DNA of 64,000 nt from Flavobacterium sp. ACN2 (GCF_002303885.1 NZ_MRCM01000001.1:186001-250000); one strand, 5' to 3'. Counted from the first letter of the stretch, positions 24,522 through 33,820 are shown. Made by a program: numbers and translations. The notes: generated from the sequence alone by a model not told the origin.

Positions 24522-26780
24522 CTAAAGCGCAATCGGCGCCGCTAAACAGCTTTCTGGAATATCAAAAGCATTTACAAGAGCCACAGCATCGGGACGAATA
24601 TCCCAACAAAGCTGATTTACAATTTTACGAACTGCTTTGGTTTTAACTGCTTCCATATAACCGTCTTCCAGATACCAAGCTTTATTTTTTTCGATTTGCG
24701 AAAGAGCATACAATTGATTCAATTTCGTCAAAATGGCTTTTGACGATTCATCTTCAACTGCTTTTATGGCAAGTTGAAACTGCTCTAAAACTATTCTTTC
24801 TAAATAGGCTTCAGCTACATCAATCATTTGGTGCTGAACGACATTAAATGCATCGTAAGGTTCTAATCCGCCATCGATTAATTTCTTGATACGTCGCGCT
24901 GCAGAAGCCAAAATTGTTTTCTCTCTGTGAACAAATGCCTGAAGATGAAATTCACTATCTAACAAATGCTCCTCGTCTGTTCTTCGTGTAGCTATTGGGT
25001 TTTTCTCTGAAATAGCCGTTTTTGCGTTTTCATACACATAATTAATAATTCCTAACGACCCCATTTCTCCAAATGATTTTCTAAATTCGGCTAAACGGTT
25101 TTTAGCTACTAATTGCATCAAAACAGTATTATCTCCTTCAAAAGTCGTGTAAATTTCAGTATCGTTTTTAAGCGCGTCAATTCTGTTTTCAGACAAATAA
25201 CCTTTTCCTCCGCACGCTTCTCTGCATTCCTGCAGAATATCTCTCGTACTCCAAGTAGAATACGATTTCATTCCGGCTGCAAGAGCTTCAATTTCCTGCA
25301 TTTCGGCTTCGGTTCTGTTTAAAAATCTGTTGGTTAAATATTGCAATGCAAAATGAACGGCATATGTTTTAGCCAAATGTGGCAATAACCTGCGTTGGTG
25401 CATTCTATAGTTTAAAATTGGAACCTCAGAACCTCCTTCTGGTCCAAATTGTCTTCTTTGATCGCTGTAGCGAATGGCAATTGTTAATCCAGATTTTGCT
25501 GCTGCTAAAGCCGACCGCGGAATCCCAATTCTTCCTCCAACCAAAGTTCCTAACATGGTAAAAAATCGTCTGTTATCACTCGGAATCGGACTTTCGAATT
25601 CTCCTTTATCATTTACAGAAGCAAAACGGTCCAGCATATTTTCTTTCGGAATCACAACGTTATCAAAACTGATGGTTCCGTTATCAACGCCGTTTAATCC
25701 CATTTTATGACCACAATCGCCAATTGTTACTCCATTTACCACATTTCCGTTTGGATCTCGCAACGGCACCACAAAAGCATTTACACCATAATCATGATCG
25801 TCAATAATTAATTTCGCAAAAACAGTTGCCATTTGCCCATGAACAGCTGCGTTTCCAATATATTCTTTTTGAGCGTTTTTATTTGGTGTATGAATGGTAA
25901 AAGTCTGATCGTTATGATTGTAAGTCGCTGTAGTTTCCAAACCTTTTACGTTCGATCCGTGATGTGTTTCGGTCATGGCAAAACAACCTGGAAGTTTCAG
26001 CGAACCAATATCTTTTAAATATTTAGCATAATGTTTTTCTGTTCCTAACGATTGGACGCTCATTCCCCAAAGTCCAAACTGAACACCAAATTTAATTACC
26101 AAGCTCAAATCATGATAACTCAACGTTTCCATAATCGCAAAATAATCTTCTACATTCCCTCCTCCTCCGTATTCCTTTGGGTACGCCATACTTCCAAGGT
26201 TTTCATCGGCTAGAATTTTGCACCATTTGTAAACCGTTTGTCTAAAAACGTTAATATCGGTAGAAGTTTCATAAGCAAATTCAGGTCTAGAAATCACCGA
26301 TTTTACTCTTTTGATTATAGCCGCTTCTTTTCCATCTAAAATTTGAGTGATTTTCTGAATATCAAAACTTGCGTCGGTATGAGAATTGGCAGTAAAAGAA
26401 CCTGCTTTGGTTTTGAAGTTTTGAAGTGCTTCTTCTCCTAAAATTCCTAAATCATTTTCTAGTTTTTTGAAATCTGATTCGATTGGCGTTAAATCCAAAT
26501 CGTTTCCTGAAAGCGCTTTTGCAATATCAAAAATCGACTTGATCGAAGATTTGTCCTGAATACTTGTTTCAATATCCAATTTCCATTGTGTGAGTTCATT
26601 TCGCGAAGGCGGATTCGAAATATCTAGTTTAGAAAGCAGATATTCTTTTTCTTCTTCAGATAAAACATTTAAGGAATTTATAAACTCTTTTAAAGTTGTA
26701 AATTCTTTCTGAGTCAATAAATCATCTGACCACACTAAATAAAACAACGGAGTAAAGGCTTGAAGTTTGGTATTTTTCAT
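24522..26780 (-). CDS. Acyl-CoA dehydrogenase/oxidase-like flavoprotein
   Basis: 752 residues from ATG 26780. The acyl-CoA dehydrogenase core includes YPKEYGGGG, GCFAMTETHHGSNVKGLETT, FVVPLRDPNGN, KMGLNGVDNGTISFDNVVIP, RRQFGPEG and EACGGKGYLSENRIDALKND followed by IYTTFEGDNTVLMQ. The last motif and the length (extra N- and C-terminal helices) resemble acyl-CoA oxidases. It should introduce a 2,3-double bond into acyl-CoA in beta-oxidation. A GTG start at 26822 would extend the protein into a palindromic repeat, so the ATG is preferred. No other beta-oxidation genes lie nearby. Confidence 0.93.
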   Translation of the reverse strand: MKNTKLQAFTPLFYLVWSDDLLTQKEFTTLKEFINSLNVLSEEEKEYLLSKLDISNPPSRNELTQWKLDIETSIQDKSSIKSIFDIAKALSGNDLDLTPIESDFKKLENDLGILGEEALQNFKTKAGSFTANSHTDASFDIQKITQILDGKEAAIIKRVKSVISRPEFAYETSTDINVFRQTVYKWCKILADENLGSMAYPKEYGGGGNVEDYFAIMETLSYHDLSLVIKFGVQFGLWGMSVQSLGTEKHYAKYLKDIGSLKLPGCFAMTETHHGSNVKGLETTATYNHNDQTFTIHTPNKNAQKEYIGNAAVHGQMATVFAKLIIDDHDYGVNAFVVPLRDPNGNVVNGVTIGDCGHKMGLNGVDNGTISFDNVVIPKENMLDRFASVNDKGEFESPIPSDNRRFFTMLGTLVGGRIGIPRSALAAAKSGLTIAIRYSDQRRQFGPEGGSEVPILNYRMHQRRLLPHLAKTYAVHFALQYLTNRFLNRTEAEMQEIEALAAGMKSYSTWSTRDILQECREACGGKGYLSENRIDALKNDTEIYTTFEGDNTVLMQLVAKNRLAEFRKSFGEMGSLGIINYVYENAKTAISEKNPIATRRTDEEHLLDSEFHLQAFVHREKTILASAARRIKKLIDGGLEPYDAFNVVQHQMIDVAEAYLERIVLEQFQLAIKAVEDESSKAILTKLNQLYALSQIEKNKAWYLEDGYMEAVKTKAVRKIVNQLCWDIRPDAVALVNAFDIPESCLAAPIAL

Positions 26781-26816
26781 ATCAATAGTATTCGGTTTAG
26801 AAATAGTTTTTTTTTT

Positions 26817-26989
26817 AGCCACAGATTTTACAGATTAAAATGATTCTTTCTTCGCCACGAATTCCATTAATTTTCACCAATTTTATTCTCTATTCTAAAA
26901 ATAATTTAATTCGCGAAAATTTGTGGAATTTGTGGCAACAATTTTTTGCACAAAGACTGTAATCCTTTTAATTTGTAAAATCTGTGGCT
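26817..26989. repeat. Nested palindromic element upstream of the acyl-CoA dehydrogenase gene
   Basis: Outer arms 26817-26840 and 26966-26989 pair over 24 bases with one mismatch (start AGCCACAGATTTTACAG). Inside, 26851-26878 and about 26914-26938 form a second, imperfect pair starting TTCGCCACGAATTCC, whose sequence resembles the outer arms. With the terminator at 27020 it fills the 336-bp gap 26781-27116; no gene is seen there. Confidence 0.8.
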
Positions 26990-27019
26990 AAATATTTTTT
27001 TCGGCTTATCGCATAAAAA

Positions 27020-27051
27020 AAAACAGGAATGAAAAATACTCATTCCTGTTT
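27020..27051 (-). terminator. Intrinsic terminator of the DMT transporter gene
   Basis: A perfect 12-bp stem (27021-27032 with 27040-27051) with a long T run on the minus strand after the hairpin; it lies 66 bases past the stop at 27117. Confidence 0.85.
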
Positions 27052-27116
27052 AAACATCCTGTTAAGGTTCTTATAATTTTCGATTTTAAACCAATAAAAA
27101 ATATGAAAACTAACCC

Positions 27117-28031
27117 TTATGAACCTTTGGATATTGAGGTCATTTTTTGCTTAATTGCAAAAATATGATGTGAATTAAAAACTAACACTGCGGTAAAAAT
27201 GATACCATATGCTGTAATTTGTAAAGGTGTAATGTTTTCTCTGAAAAAGAAGGCCGCCAAACCAAATGCAATCATTGGATTGATGTTTAATAACATTCCA
27301 ACTGTTGAAGAATTGATTCCAGAAAGTGCATATAAATTCAGGAAAAGCGGAATAATTGTAAACAAAATTGCAATTGTCTCGATACAGAAATAGAATTTAA
27401 ACTCTGTTGGAACTGGTCCTCCGTAACTCGGATAAAATGGCAATAAACATAATACTGATAAAGTTATATGAAAAGTTAAAACAATAAACTTATCAAACCC
27501 TCTGTTGGCACGCTGACTTACTAAATAAGCAGCATACGTTAAGCCAATAATAATACTAAAAAACATATCCATTATATCGCTGTAAGAAAGCAGTATACAT
27601 CCTGAAATGCTTAATCCTACAGAAAGCCATTGTGTTTTAAGGAGTTTTTCTTTCAGTATAAAATAAGCCAATAAAGTCGTTAAAATTGGACAAACCAAAT
27701 AAGCTAGAGAAGCCGCTTTTACGCTTACATGATTTACTACATATATAAATGTAAACCAATTGGCCATTAAAAATGCGCTTCCGCCAATATTCAGAAGAAT
27801 CGATTTTCTTTTTTCTGATTTTGGTAAAGCTTTAAAAATCTCAACGGTTTCTCTTATTTGTTTTCTTTTAAATAAAAAAGCAATTAAAAGCATTAAACCA
27901 GCACAACTAAAAACACGAAAAAACAAAATATCTAATGACGGATATTCATGTATTGGCTTTAAGACCAAACTAAAAAGTCCCCATATAATAAAGGCTGAAA
28001 TCGCCGCGATATAATATTTTGTTGTCTTCAC
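27117..28031 (-). CDS. EamA/DMT-family (RarD-like) exporter
   Basis: About 304 residues with ten hydrophobic helices and the two EamA repeats (AAISAFIIWGLFSLVLKPIH; KAASLAYLVCPILTTLLAYF; STVGMLLNINPMIAFGLAAF). RarD-like members export amino acids or related metabolites across the inner membrane. No ATG occurs near the N-terminus. I use GTG 28031, giving VKTTKYYIAAISAF; TTG 28070 is an alternative adding 13 residues. It is divergent from a MocR-type regulator 107 bases away, a common regulator-transporter pairing, so the regulator probably controls it. Confidence 0.88.
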   Translation of the reverse strand: MKTTKYYIAAISAFIIWGLFSLVLKPIHEYPSLDILFFRVFSCAGLMLLIAFLFKRKQIRETVEIFKALPKSEKRKSILLNIGGSAFLMANWFTFIYVVNHVSVKAASLAYLVCPILTTLLAYFILKEKLLKTQWLSVGLSISGCILLSYSDIMDMFFSIIIGLTYAAYLVSQRANRGFDKFIVLTFHITLSVLCLLPFYPSYGGPVPTEFKFYFCIETIAILFTIIPLFLNLYALSGINSSTVGMLLNINPMIAFGLAAFFFRENITPLQITAYGIIFTAVLVFNSHHIFAIKQKMTSISKGS

Positions 28032-28100
28032 AAACTTGCTTTTTGAAATTGTTCTGTTTTGATTTGGCAAATTTCTTAAAAATAAAACAGCAATACAGAT

Positions 28101-28133
28101 ACAGTTTTTGTAAATTGCAGCATAACAGTTTTT
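28101..28133 (+). promoter_or_regulatory. Direct repeat ACAGTTTTT before the MocR gene
   Basis: ACAGTTTTT occurs at 28101-28109 and 28125-28133, 24 bases apart, in the divergent region between the MocR and DMT genes. MocR/PdxR regulators commonly bind direct repeats, so this is a candidate operator. The motif is short and AT-rich. Confidence 0.35.
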
Positions 28134-28138
28134 ATTTT

Positions 28139-29560
28139 ATGAAAAATTCGAATTACTTATATCTTCAATTTGCTGACCGAATCGAGAAACAGATTAAATC
28201 GGGCGTTTTAAACGTTGGTGATAAACTGCCTTCTATACGGGAAGTCTGCGCCGAAACGGGTTACAGCATGAGTACCGTAAGTAAAGCCTATTATGAAATT
28301 GAAAGCCGTTCTCTTATCGAATCTCGGCCACAATCTGGCTATTATGTGAGTAATATTTCTGCTCGAGTAATTACTGAACCTTCGGCAAGCAAACCGCAAT
28401 TAAGCCTAGAAAACATTGAACGCGAAGATTTAATCGATTTGGTTTACGGTGATATGCGAACTAAAGATGTTACAATGCTTTCGCTTGGTTTTCCGTCGAA
28501 TGAATTACTTCCGATTGCTAAACTGAATAAAGGAATGGTGCAGGCAATGCGACAATTACCAAACAGCGGAACGAGTTATGAGGAAATTCAAGGAAATAGC
28601 AATTTAAGAAAAGAAATTGCGCGATGGTCGTTTACATGGGGCGGCTCTCTAACTGAAGAAGATATTATAACTACTCCTGGATGTATTTCTGCTATTTCAG
28701 ATTGCTTATTAACACTGACTAAACCGGGAGATACGATTATTACAGAAAGTCCAGTTTATTTTGGAATCCTGCAATTGGCTCGATCTCTAGGCTTATACGT
28801 AATGGAACTTCCTACCAATATGACTACGGGAATCGAATTGGAAGCGGTCAAAAAAACACTTTCTACCAATAAGGTAAAAGCTTGCGTTTTGATGAGTAAT
28901 TTTAGTAATCCGTCGGGAAGCATGCTGCCAAATGAACATAAAAAAGAAATTGTTCGTTTGATGGATTTCTACAATGTTCCGCTAATTGAAGACGATATTC
29001 ATGGCGATCTATATTTTGGTACAAGTCGACCAACTAATTGCAAAACTTATGATGAAAGCGGCATTGTTTTGTGTTGCAGTTCTGTTTCTAAAACTTTAGC
29101 GCCAGGTTATCGAGTGGGTTGGGTTTCGCCAGGAAAATTTAAAAAAGAAGTTTTAAGAACGAAATTATATCATACTATTTCTAACACCACTATTACACAT
29201 GAAGTGGTTGGAGATTTCTTGAAAAATGGCCGTTATGAGAATCATCTGAGAAAAATTCGACAGATTTTAAATCGAAATTGTACCAATTACATCAATACCG
29301 TTTTGGAATCTTTTCCAGCAGGAACAAAAGTGAGCCAGCCTCAAGGCGGTTTCTTTCTTTGGGTAGAATTGGATAAAAAAATCGATACCGCGGCTTTTTA
29401 TCATTTAGCTCTGAAACACAATATTAGTATTGCGCCAGGGAGGATTTTTTCCTTTCAGAATCAATTTTCAAATTGCATGCGATTGAGTTTTGGATTGCCT
29501 TGGTCTAATGAGTTGAGAACTGCTATTCAGACATTGGGGAGATTGGCGAAACAGTTGTAA
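28139..29560 (+). CDS. MocR/PdxR-type regulator (GntR HTH fused to PLP aminotransferase)
   Basis: 473 residues from ATG 28139. Residues 1-75 are a GntR-type winged helix (YLQFADRIEKQIKSGVLNVG, KLPSIREVCAETGYSMSTVS, ESRPQSGYYV). The remainder is a fold-type I aminotransferase domain: TTPGCISAISDCLLTLTKPG, SNFSNPSGSMLP, PLIEDDIHGDLYF, and SSVSKTLAPGYRVGWVSPGK with the PLP lysine in SVSK. Such proteins use PLP or an amino-acid aldimine as signal and control vitamin B6, taurine, GABA or transporter genes. The divergent DMT exporter is the likely target. An in-frame upstream start (28019) lacks homology and is not used. Confidence 0.93.
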   Translation: MKNSNYLYLQFADRIEKQIKSGVLNVGDKLPSIREVCAETGYSMSTVSKAYYEIESRSLIESRPQSGYYVSNISARVITEPSASKPQLSLENIEREDLIDLVYGDMRTKDVTMLSLGFPSNELLPIAKLNKGMVQAMRQLPNSGTSYEEIQGNSNLRKEIARWSFTWGGSLTEEDIITTPGCISAISDCLLTLTKPGDTIITESPVYFGILQLARSLGLYVMELPTNMTTGIELEAVKKTLSTNKVKACVLMSNFSNPSGSMLPNEHKKEIVRLMDFYNVPLIEDDIHGDLYFGTSRPTNCKTYDESGIVLCCSSVSKTLAPGYRVGWVSPGKFKKEVLRTKLYHTISNTTITHEVVGDFLKNGRYENHLRKIRQILNRNCTNYINTVLESFPAGTKVSQPQGGFFLWVELDKKIDTAAFYHLALKHNISIAPGRIFSFQNQFSNCMRLSFGLPWSNELRTAIQTLGRLAKQL

Positions 29561-29569
29561 TCGCCAATT

Positions 29570-29750
29570 TTTTGTCATTTCGACGTAAGGAGAAATCTTC
29601 GCGAGAAGCTCTACAAAGATTGGTGATTTTCTTTATGGAATTTCTAGTGTGATTTCTCCTTACGTCGAAATGACAAAACTTTGGGTTATTTCTGTATCTA
29701 TTTACTTCGCGGAGTTTCTTGCGAAGATTTCTCCTCCGTCGAAATGACAA
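29570..29750. repeat. MITE-like palindrome plus extra arm, family with 14813-14912
   Basis: 29570-29597 is perfectly complementary to 29651-29678 (arm starts TTTTGTCATTTCGACG). A third, imperfect arm copy follows at about 29721-29750. The core has CTCTACAAAGATTGG (29609-29623), the reverse complement of the core in the 14.8 kb element, so both are one family with the core inverted. No gene is seen in 29561-29840. Confidence 0.85.
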
Positions 29751-29780
29751 GACTGTAAGAATATTTTTTTTACAAAAAAA

Positions 29781-29808
29781 CTGGACAGCGCAACTACACA
29801 CTGTCCAG
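29781..29808 (-). terminator. Intrinsic terminator of the bestrophin gene
   Basis: An 8-bp perfect stem (29781-29788 with 29801-29808) followed on the minus strand by a T run, 33 bases past the stop at 29841. Confidence 0.8.
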
Positions 29809-29840
29809 CCAACAATTAAAAGCAGACCAAAATTAATTAG

Positions 29841-30788
29841 TTATAAGACAAAATAAGCGTCTTTTTCGACTTTCTTAGGCTCGTCTTTTAAATCAAATTC
29901 TTTCAGGATATCAAATTCGCTTTGATATTCGTTTAGCATTTGTTTAATATTTTTTTCAATTGTATTTGCAATTGCGGTAACTGGAGTATCTGTTGGTCTG
30001 TTTTCAAACGGATCTTGCAAATGAATCGCCATTCTTTCGATCAAAAAGAAAGCAGCTCCAATAGCAGTAATCAACGGAATTGCAAACCAGCTTAAAACGC
30101 TCGTTAATCCGAAAGGCAATAGGAAAATGAACAAACACAAAGTCAATCTAATGTACATACTGTATGTTGTTGGGAAAATTGTATTTTTAATTCGCTCACA
30201 TTTCCCCATTTCATCACATAATCTAGACAGAGTATTATCGATTTCAACCTGCTGATACATGTTGATTTTCTTTTCGTTTTTAGCAGTTCGTAAATCTCTT
30301 GCATGCAGCATCAAAATTGCATTTGGAACGTTTTGATGATTTTTGATATATCTGATTTCTTCTTCGCTAATTAAGCCTTCAATCGGTTTTATTGCATCTC
30401 TATTTCTAAGCGACTGACCTAAACTGTAACACCAAGCAATTTGTCTTTTAGCAAAATTTTCTTTGAATTCGCTTGCTTCAACAGAGAAATCTGGATCTTC
30501 GTAAAACGTTAAAACCTGACGAATCAAAGTTCTGGAGTCGTTTACAACGGCTCCCCAAACAATTCGTGCTTCCCACCATCTGTCATAAGCCTGATTTGAT
30601 TTAAAAGCTAACAGTAAGGAAATTATGGTTCCGATCATGGTCGGAATGGCAATCGGGATATCTACAGGAAGATTGATGAAATAATGATGAAAAATCTCAA
30701 ATAGTATGGTATATGCTAATACCAATACAATTTCTACTTTAATTTTCCCGAGAACGTACTTCATTGGTATTCTTTTCTTTAATAACAT
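29841..30788 (-). CDS. Bestrophin-family ion channel
   Basis: 315 residues. The pattern is that of bacterial bestrophins (UPF0187): a hydrophobic segment (EIVLVLAYTILFEIFHHYF), then PTMIGTIISLLLAFKSNQAY and DRWWEARIVWGAVVNDSR, where the S/N-x-A-Y-x-R-W-W-E-A-R motif is diagnostic, and two further membrane helices (YIRLTLCLFIFLLPFGLTSV). These pentameric inner-membrane channels conduct ions (sodium or chloride). The start could be Met9 (MKYVLGKIK). It is separated from the upstream Usp-like gene by a repeat array, so co-regulation is unclear. Confidence 0.93.
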   Translation of the reverse strand: MLLKKRIPMKYVLGKIKVEIVLVLAYTILFEIFHHYFINLPVDIPIAIPTMIGTIISLLLAFKSNQAYDRWWEARIVWGAVVNDSRTLIRQVLTFYEDPDFSVEASEFKENFAKRQIAWCYSLGQSLRNRDAIKPIEGLISEEEIRYIKNHQNVPNAILMLHARDLRTAKNEKKINMYQQVEIDNTLSRLCDEMGKCERIKNTIFPTTYSMYIRLTLCLFIFLLPFGLTSVLSWFAIPLITAIGAAFFLIERMAIHLQDPFENRPTDTPVTAIANTIEKNIKQMLNEYQSEFDILKEFDLKDEPKKVEKDAYFVL

Positions 30789-30812
30789 ATTTTCGGTTTT
30801 AAATTAATATTT

Positions 30813-30925
30813 TTTAAGAGGCTAAGGGACTGAGGTTCTAAGGTTCTAAGGGCTGAAAAATTAAAAAAACTTAGAGACTTAGTACCTTAGAATCTTAGAA
30901 TCTTAGAATCTTAGAACCTAAGATT
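30813..30925. repeat. Inverted pair of 8-bp tandem repeat arrays
   Basis: About 30813-30850 runs in the CTAAGGTT sense (including TTCTAAGG twice). 30867-30920 runs in the CTTAGAAT sense with three identical consecutive units, then flips back (CTAAGATT). It fills the gap between the bestrophin and Usp-like genes. Same unit as the arrays at 6-9 kb. Confidence 0.8.
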
Positions 30926-30926
30926 C

Positions 30927-31649
30927 TCAAACCATCTCTTCGTACAATGAAAGAACAGGAAGCCCTAGTTTTTCATTGACATTTTCTTTTTTCGATTTTT
31001 TAAATTTGATTTTTTCGCCTTTTCTGGTTTCTACCAACATATCAATATTATGTTTTGAAATGGCTTCAGATAAGAATGGAGCAACTTTTTCATAGTCGTC
31101 TTCAAAACTGGCAGTTTGACTCACAATCTCAAAAGAGAAATTGGCGCTTAAGAAATCTTGAACATCTTTTACATGAATGTTCATACTAGAATTTTCTACG
31201 TAAAGTGCTTTATGGAAAACTTCTTTATTAATCTCTGTGCTTAAATGTAGAATTGGGCATTTTTGATTTCCTGCCAATTGCACCAAATACTGATGGATTC
31301 TTTTGGTTTCTTGTTTATAAGAATGGGTAAGAATGACCAATTTGACTGAAAAAGCTTCAATTAGCCTTTTAAAAATCGGTGCTGAAAGTCCGTATTGGTT
31401 GTGAACTTTTAATTTTATGTTTGAAGTGTGTTCAACAATATATCGGCAGGTTTCTAGAACTTCTTCCTGACTTCTGGTAAGTCCAGATTTCATTTCTCTC
31501 AAAAAACCAGAAGAAGAAAACGTATCGGGCGCTTCTGAAACTAATACTAAAATAATTTCTGATTCCGTATTTTTGGACTGATTCACCGCAGATTTAACAG
31601 CAGAGATTGTATCATCTTTTAATGTCGTAGGTATAAGAAAGTTTTTCAT
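30927..31649 (-). CDS. Universal-stress-protein-like protein
   Basis: 240 residues, cytosolic, probably two tandem alpha/beta units of the UspA type. The first begins MKNFLIPTTLKDDTISAVKS and continues IILVLVSEAP, with VKLVILTHSY and CPILHLSTEI at later strand positions. The classic ATP-binding G-x2-G-x9-G-S/T motif is not obvious, so nucleotide binding is doubtful. It lies 82 bases downstream of the histidine kinase gene on the same strand and may share its transcript. Substrate and partner are unknown. Confidence 0.65.
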   Translation of the reverse strand: MKNFLIPTTLKDDTISAVKSAVNQSKNTESEIILVLVSEAPDTFSSSGFLREMKSGLTRSQEEVLETCRYIVEHTSNIKLKVHNQYGLSAPIFKRLIEAFSVKLVILTHSYKQETKRIHQYLVQLAGNQKCPILHLSTEINKEVFHKALYVENSSMNIHVKDVQDFLSANFSFEIVSQTASFEDDYEKVAPFLSEAISKHNIDMLVETRKGEKIKFKKSKKENVNEKLGLPVLSLYEEMV

Positions 31650-31731
31650 AAGTACATCTTTTAGTTTATACTTACAAAATAACTGTCCGCAAATTAGACC
31701 TTAATTAATCTAAAATTAGAATTTTCTAAAA

Positions 31732-33114
31732 TTAAACATTAGATTTTTTAATGTTGCTTTTTTTAAAGATAATGGTAACGATTGTTCCTTTATTTTGCTC
31801 CGATTGCACTTGAAGTTCGCCATCATGCATTCTAATGATTTTAGATGCTAATGGAAGTCCCAAACCATATCCTATATACTTGGCAGCGATTTTACCTCTA
31901 AAGAAAGGCTCGTACAAATGCGGAATATCCTCAGGCGGAATTCCGATTCCGATATCATTAATCGATATTTTAATCATTTCTTTATTGGCAGAAAGACTCA
32001 CAAACACTTCATTGTTATCAGAATACTTTACTCCGTTGGTAATAATATTATTGATTGCCAATTCTAAAAGCGGTTTATTGCATGGCAGCAATAATAGATT
32101 AGAATCTTCTGGAGCAAAATTAAGTCTAATGCTTACGCGATTGTCTGGATAAATTTTATCTAAATCTGATTTTACATCCAATAACAATTCGTCCATTCGG
32201 GCAATATCAGACACTTGTTTTTGTCCGTCATAACCCGTTTGAGTCAATTTCAGTAAGCTTTCTGTTAAGTTTCCTAATCTTGAAGCCTGACTGTAGATAT
32301 TTTGTAGCGATTCTATATATTCTTGTTGCTCTCTTTCCTTCAGCAGCATAATTTCTGCTTCGGCAATAATAGTTGTAATTGGCGTTTTTAATTCGTGAGA
32401 TGCATTATTAATAAAGTTAGCTTGAATCTCGAAAGAAGTTTCCAAACGATCCAGCATATTATTAAAAGTATTGGTCAAATCTGAAATTTCATCAGAATTT
32501 TTAACCTCTGGCAAACGATTATGAAGATTAGAAGCACTAATTCTTTTTACTTCTTTTGTAATTCTTGCCACTGGATCGACAACGCGTTTTGCTAAAAATC
32601 GTCCTAAAAGAAAAGCCAGAATCACAAAACCGATTCCACCAAAAAGCATAATTTTAACAATGTAAATAGTCGTATCTTTTCCCTTTCGATCTCTCGCGCC
32701 AACAATTACAATATATTTTTGATTGTTTTCTTGAAAAATCTGTCCCAAATAATATTTGTTATCTCTTTCAAAAGAATCTTTTCCTGTTCTTAAAATATTG
32801 GTATAAAAAGAATTTGGAAGATTTAGATTGGTATTGTAATCAAAACTATTGTGGCTGTTTATTTTCAATACATATTCTTCTTCCTCGATCAATTCTTCAA
32901 GACCATTCTTTTTAAGGTTCTTGTAATATTTGATCTTTTCTGGGTCTTTTTGAAAATGAATAGAAGAAACAATTTTTGCTCTATCATCCAGACGCTTCAA
33001 AAAATGATATCGATTGTTTTCTCTAAATAAGAAAAACACGATGATACACAATAGCGAAGTACTGAAGGTAGAAAGGGCAACGTAATTAAAAGTAATTTTT
33101 TTTCTAATATCCAT
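31732..33114 (-). CDS. Membrane sensor histidine kinase
   Basis: 460 residues. Two transmembrane helices (about 12-30 and 155-175) flank a periplasmic sensor domain of about 120 residues. HAMP follows (RVVDPVARITKEVKRISASN), then HisKA with the phosphorylated His in NNASHELKTPITTI, and the HATPase domain with N, G1 and G2 boxes (ELAINNIITNGVKYS, DIGIGIPPEDIPHLYEPFFR, YGLGLPLASKIIRMHDGEL). Its ATG comes one base after the response-regulator stop, so the pair is translationally linked. The signal is unknown; the architecture is CusS/ArlS-like. Confidence 0.95.
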   Translation of the reverse strand: MDIRKKITFNYVALSTFSTSLLCIIVFFLFRENNRYHFLKRLDDRAKIVSSIHFQKDPEKIKYYKNLKKNGLEELIEEEEYVLKINSHNSFDYNTNLNLPNSFYTNILRTGKDSFERDNKYYLGQIFQENNQKYIVIVGARDRKGKDTTIYIVKIMLFGGIGFVILAFLLGRFLAKRVVDPVARITKEVKRISASNLHNRLPEVKNSDEISDLTNTFNNMLDRLETSFEIQANFINNASHELKTPITTIIAEAEIMLLKEREQQEYIESLQNIYSQASRLGNLTESLLKLTQTGYDGQKQVSDIARMDELLLDVKSDLDKIYPDNRVSIRLNFAPEDSNLLLLPCNKPLLELAINNIITNGVKYSDNNEVFVSLSANKEMIKISINDIGIGIPPEDIPHLYEPFFRGKIAAKYIGYGLGLPLASKIIRMHDGELQVQSEQNKGTIVTIIFKKSNIKKSNV

Positions 33115-33115
33115 A

Positions 33116-33790
33116 TTATGGTTTTATAACATACCCCAAACCTTTCATAGTATGAATAAGTTTAGACGAATAAGGCTTATCTATCTTTCTTCTTAAGTAT
33201 GTAATATAGACATCAACAACGTTGGTATTCATATCAAAATTAATATCCCAAACATTATCCAAAATCTGATCGCGCGATACGATTCTGCCTGTATTTTTAG
33301 CCAAATAATATAAAAGTTTGAATTCTTTGGCGGTTAAAATAATGTTTTCTCCATCTCTTTTAACGGTTTTGGCGCGTCCGTTTATTTCTAAATCAGCAAT
33401 TGTGATGGTATCTATTTTTTCTGTTTCCTGTTGCGATCTTCTGTACAGCGCATTTATTCTGGCATCTAATTCGCCAAATTTAAAAGGCTTAACCAAATAA
33501 TCATCGGCACCAGCATTTAATCCTGTTACAATGTTTTCTGAAGTTCCTAAAGCTGTTAAAAGTAAAATTGGCACAAAGTTTTTTGCAGCGCGAAGTCTTC
33601 TGCAAATTTCAATTCCATTAACATCTGGAAGCATAACATCCAAAATCACTACATCGAAGGTATAATTATGAATCATCTCCATAGCCGTTTTACCGTCCAT
33701 AGCAACGCTTACTTCATTATTATTTTCTGCAAATCCTTTTCTTAATATTGATAATAGATTTGGTTCGTCTTCAACTATAAGTAATTTCAT
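33116..33790 (-). CDS. OmpR-family response regulator
   Basis: 224 residues from ATG 33790 (MKLLIVEDEPNLLSILRKGF). The receiver domain has the acidic pair EDE, the phosphorylated Asp in VVILDVMLPDVNG and the conserved Lys in YLVKPFKFGEL. A winged-helix DNA-binding domain follows (LTAKEFKLLYYLAKNTGRIV; VDVYITYLRRKIDKPYSSKL). I reject the upstream start at 33847 because the extra 19 residues precede the canonical N-terminus. It is the first gene of a kinase pair; possible targets nearby include the Usp-like, bestrophin and Omp85-like genes. Confidence 0.95.
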   Translation of the reverse strand: MKLLIVEDEPNLLSILRKGFAENNNEVSVAMDGKTAMEMIHNYTFDVVILDVMLPDVNGIEICRRLRAAKNFVPILLLTALGTSENIVTGLNAGADDYLVKPFKFGELDARINALYRRSQQETEKIDTITIADLEINGRAKTVKRDGENIILTAKEFKLLYYLAKNTGRIVSRDQILDNVWDINFDMNTNVVDVYITYLRRKIDKPYSSKLIHTMKGLGYVIKP

Positions 33791-33812
33791 CTTAAGAAGT
33801 TTGTATATACAA

Positions 33813-33820
33813 CAAAAATA
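33813..33820 (-). promoter_or_regulatory. -7 box (TATTTTTG) of the response-regulator operon
   Basis: On the minus strand TATTTTTG fits TAnnTTTG, 22 bases before the ATG at 33790. Its presence between the two candidate starts also supports the shorter protein. Confidence 0.45.

Noticed and set aside
26781..26822. GTG start adding 14 residues to the acyl-CoA dehydrogenase
   Set aside because: The extension reaches into a palindromic repeat and is Lys/Thr-rich without homology.
29523..29801. 92-codon minus-strand ORF across the 29.6 kb repeat
   Set aside because: It lies entirely in a non-coding palindrome and is Arg/Asn-rich from the repeat.
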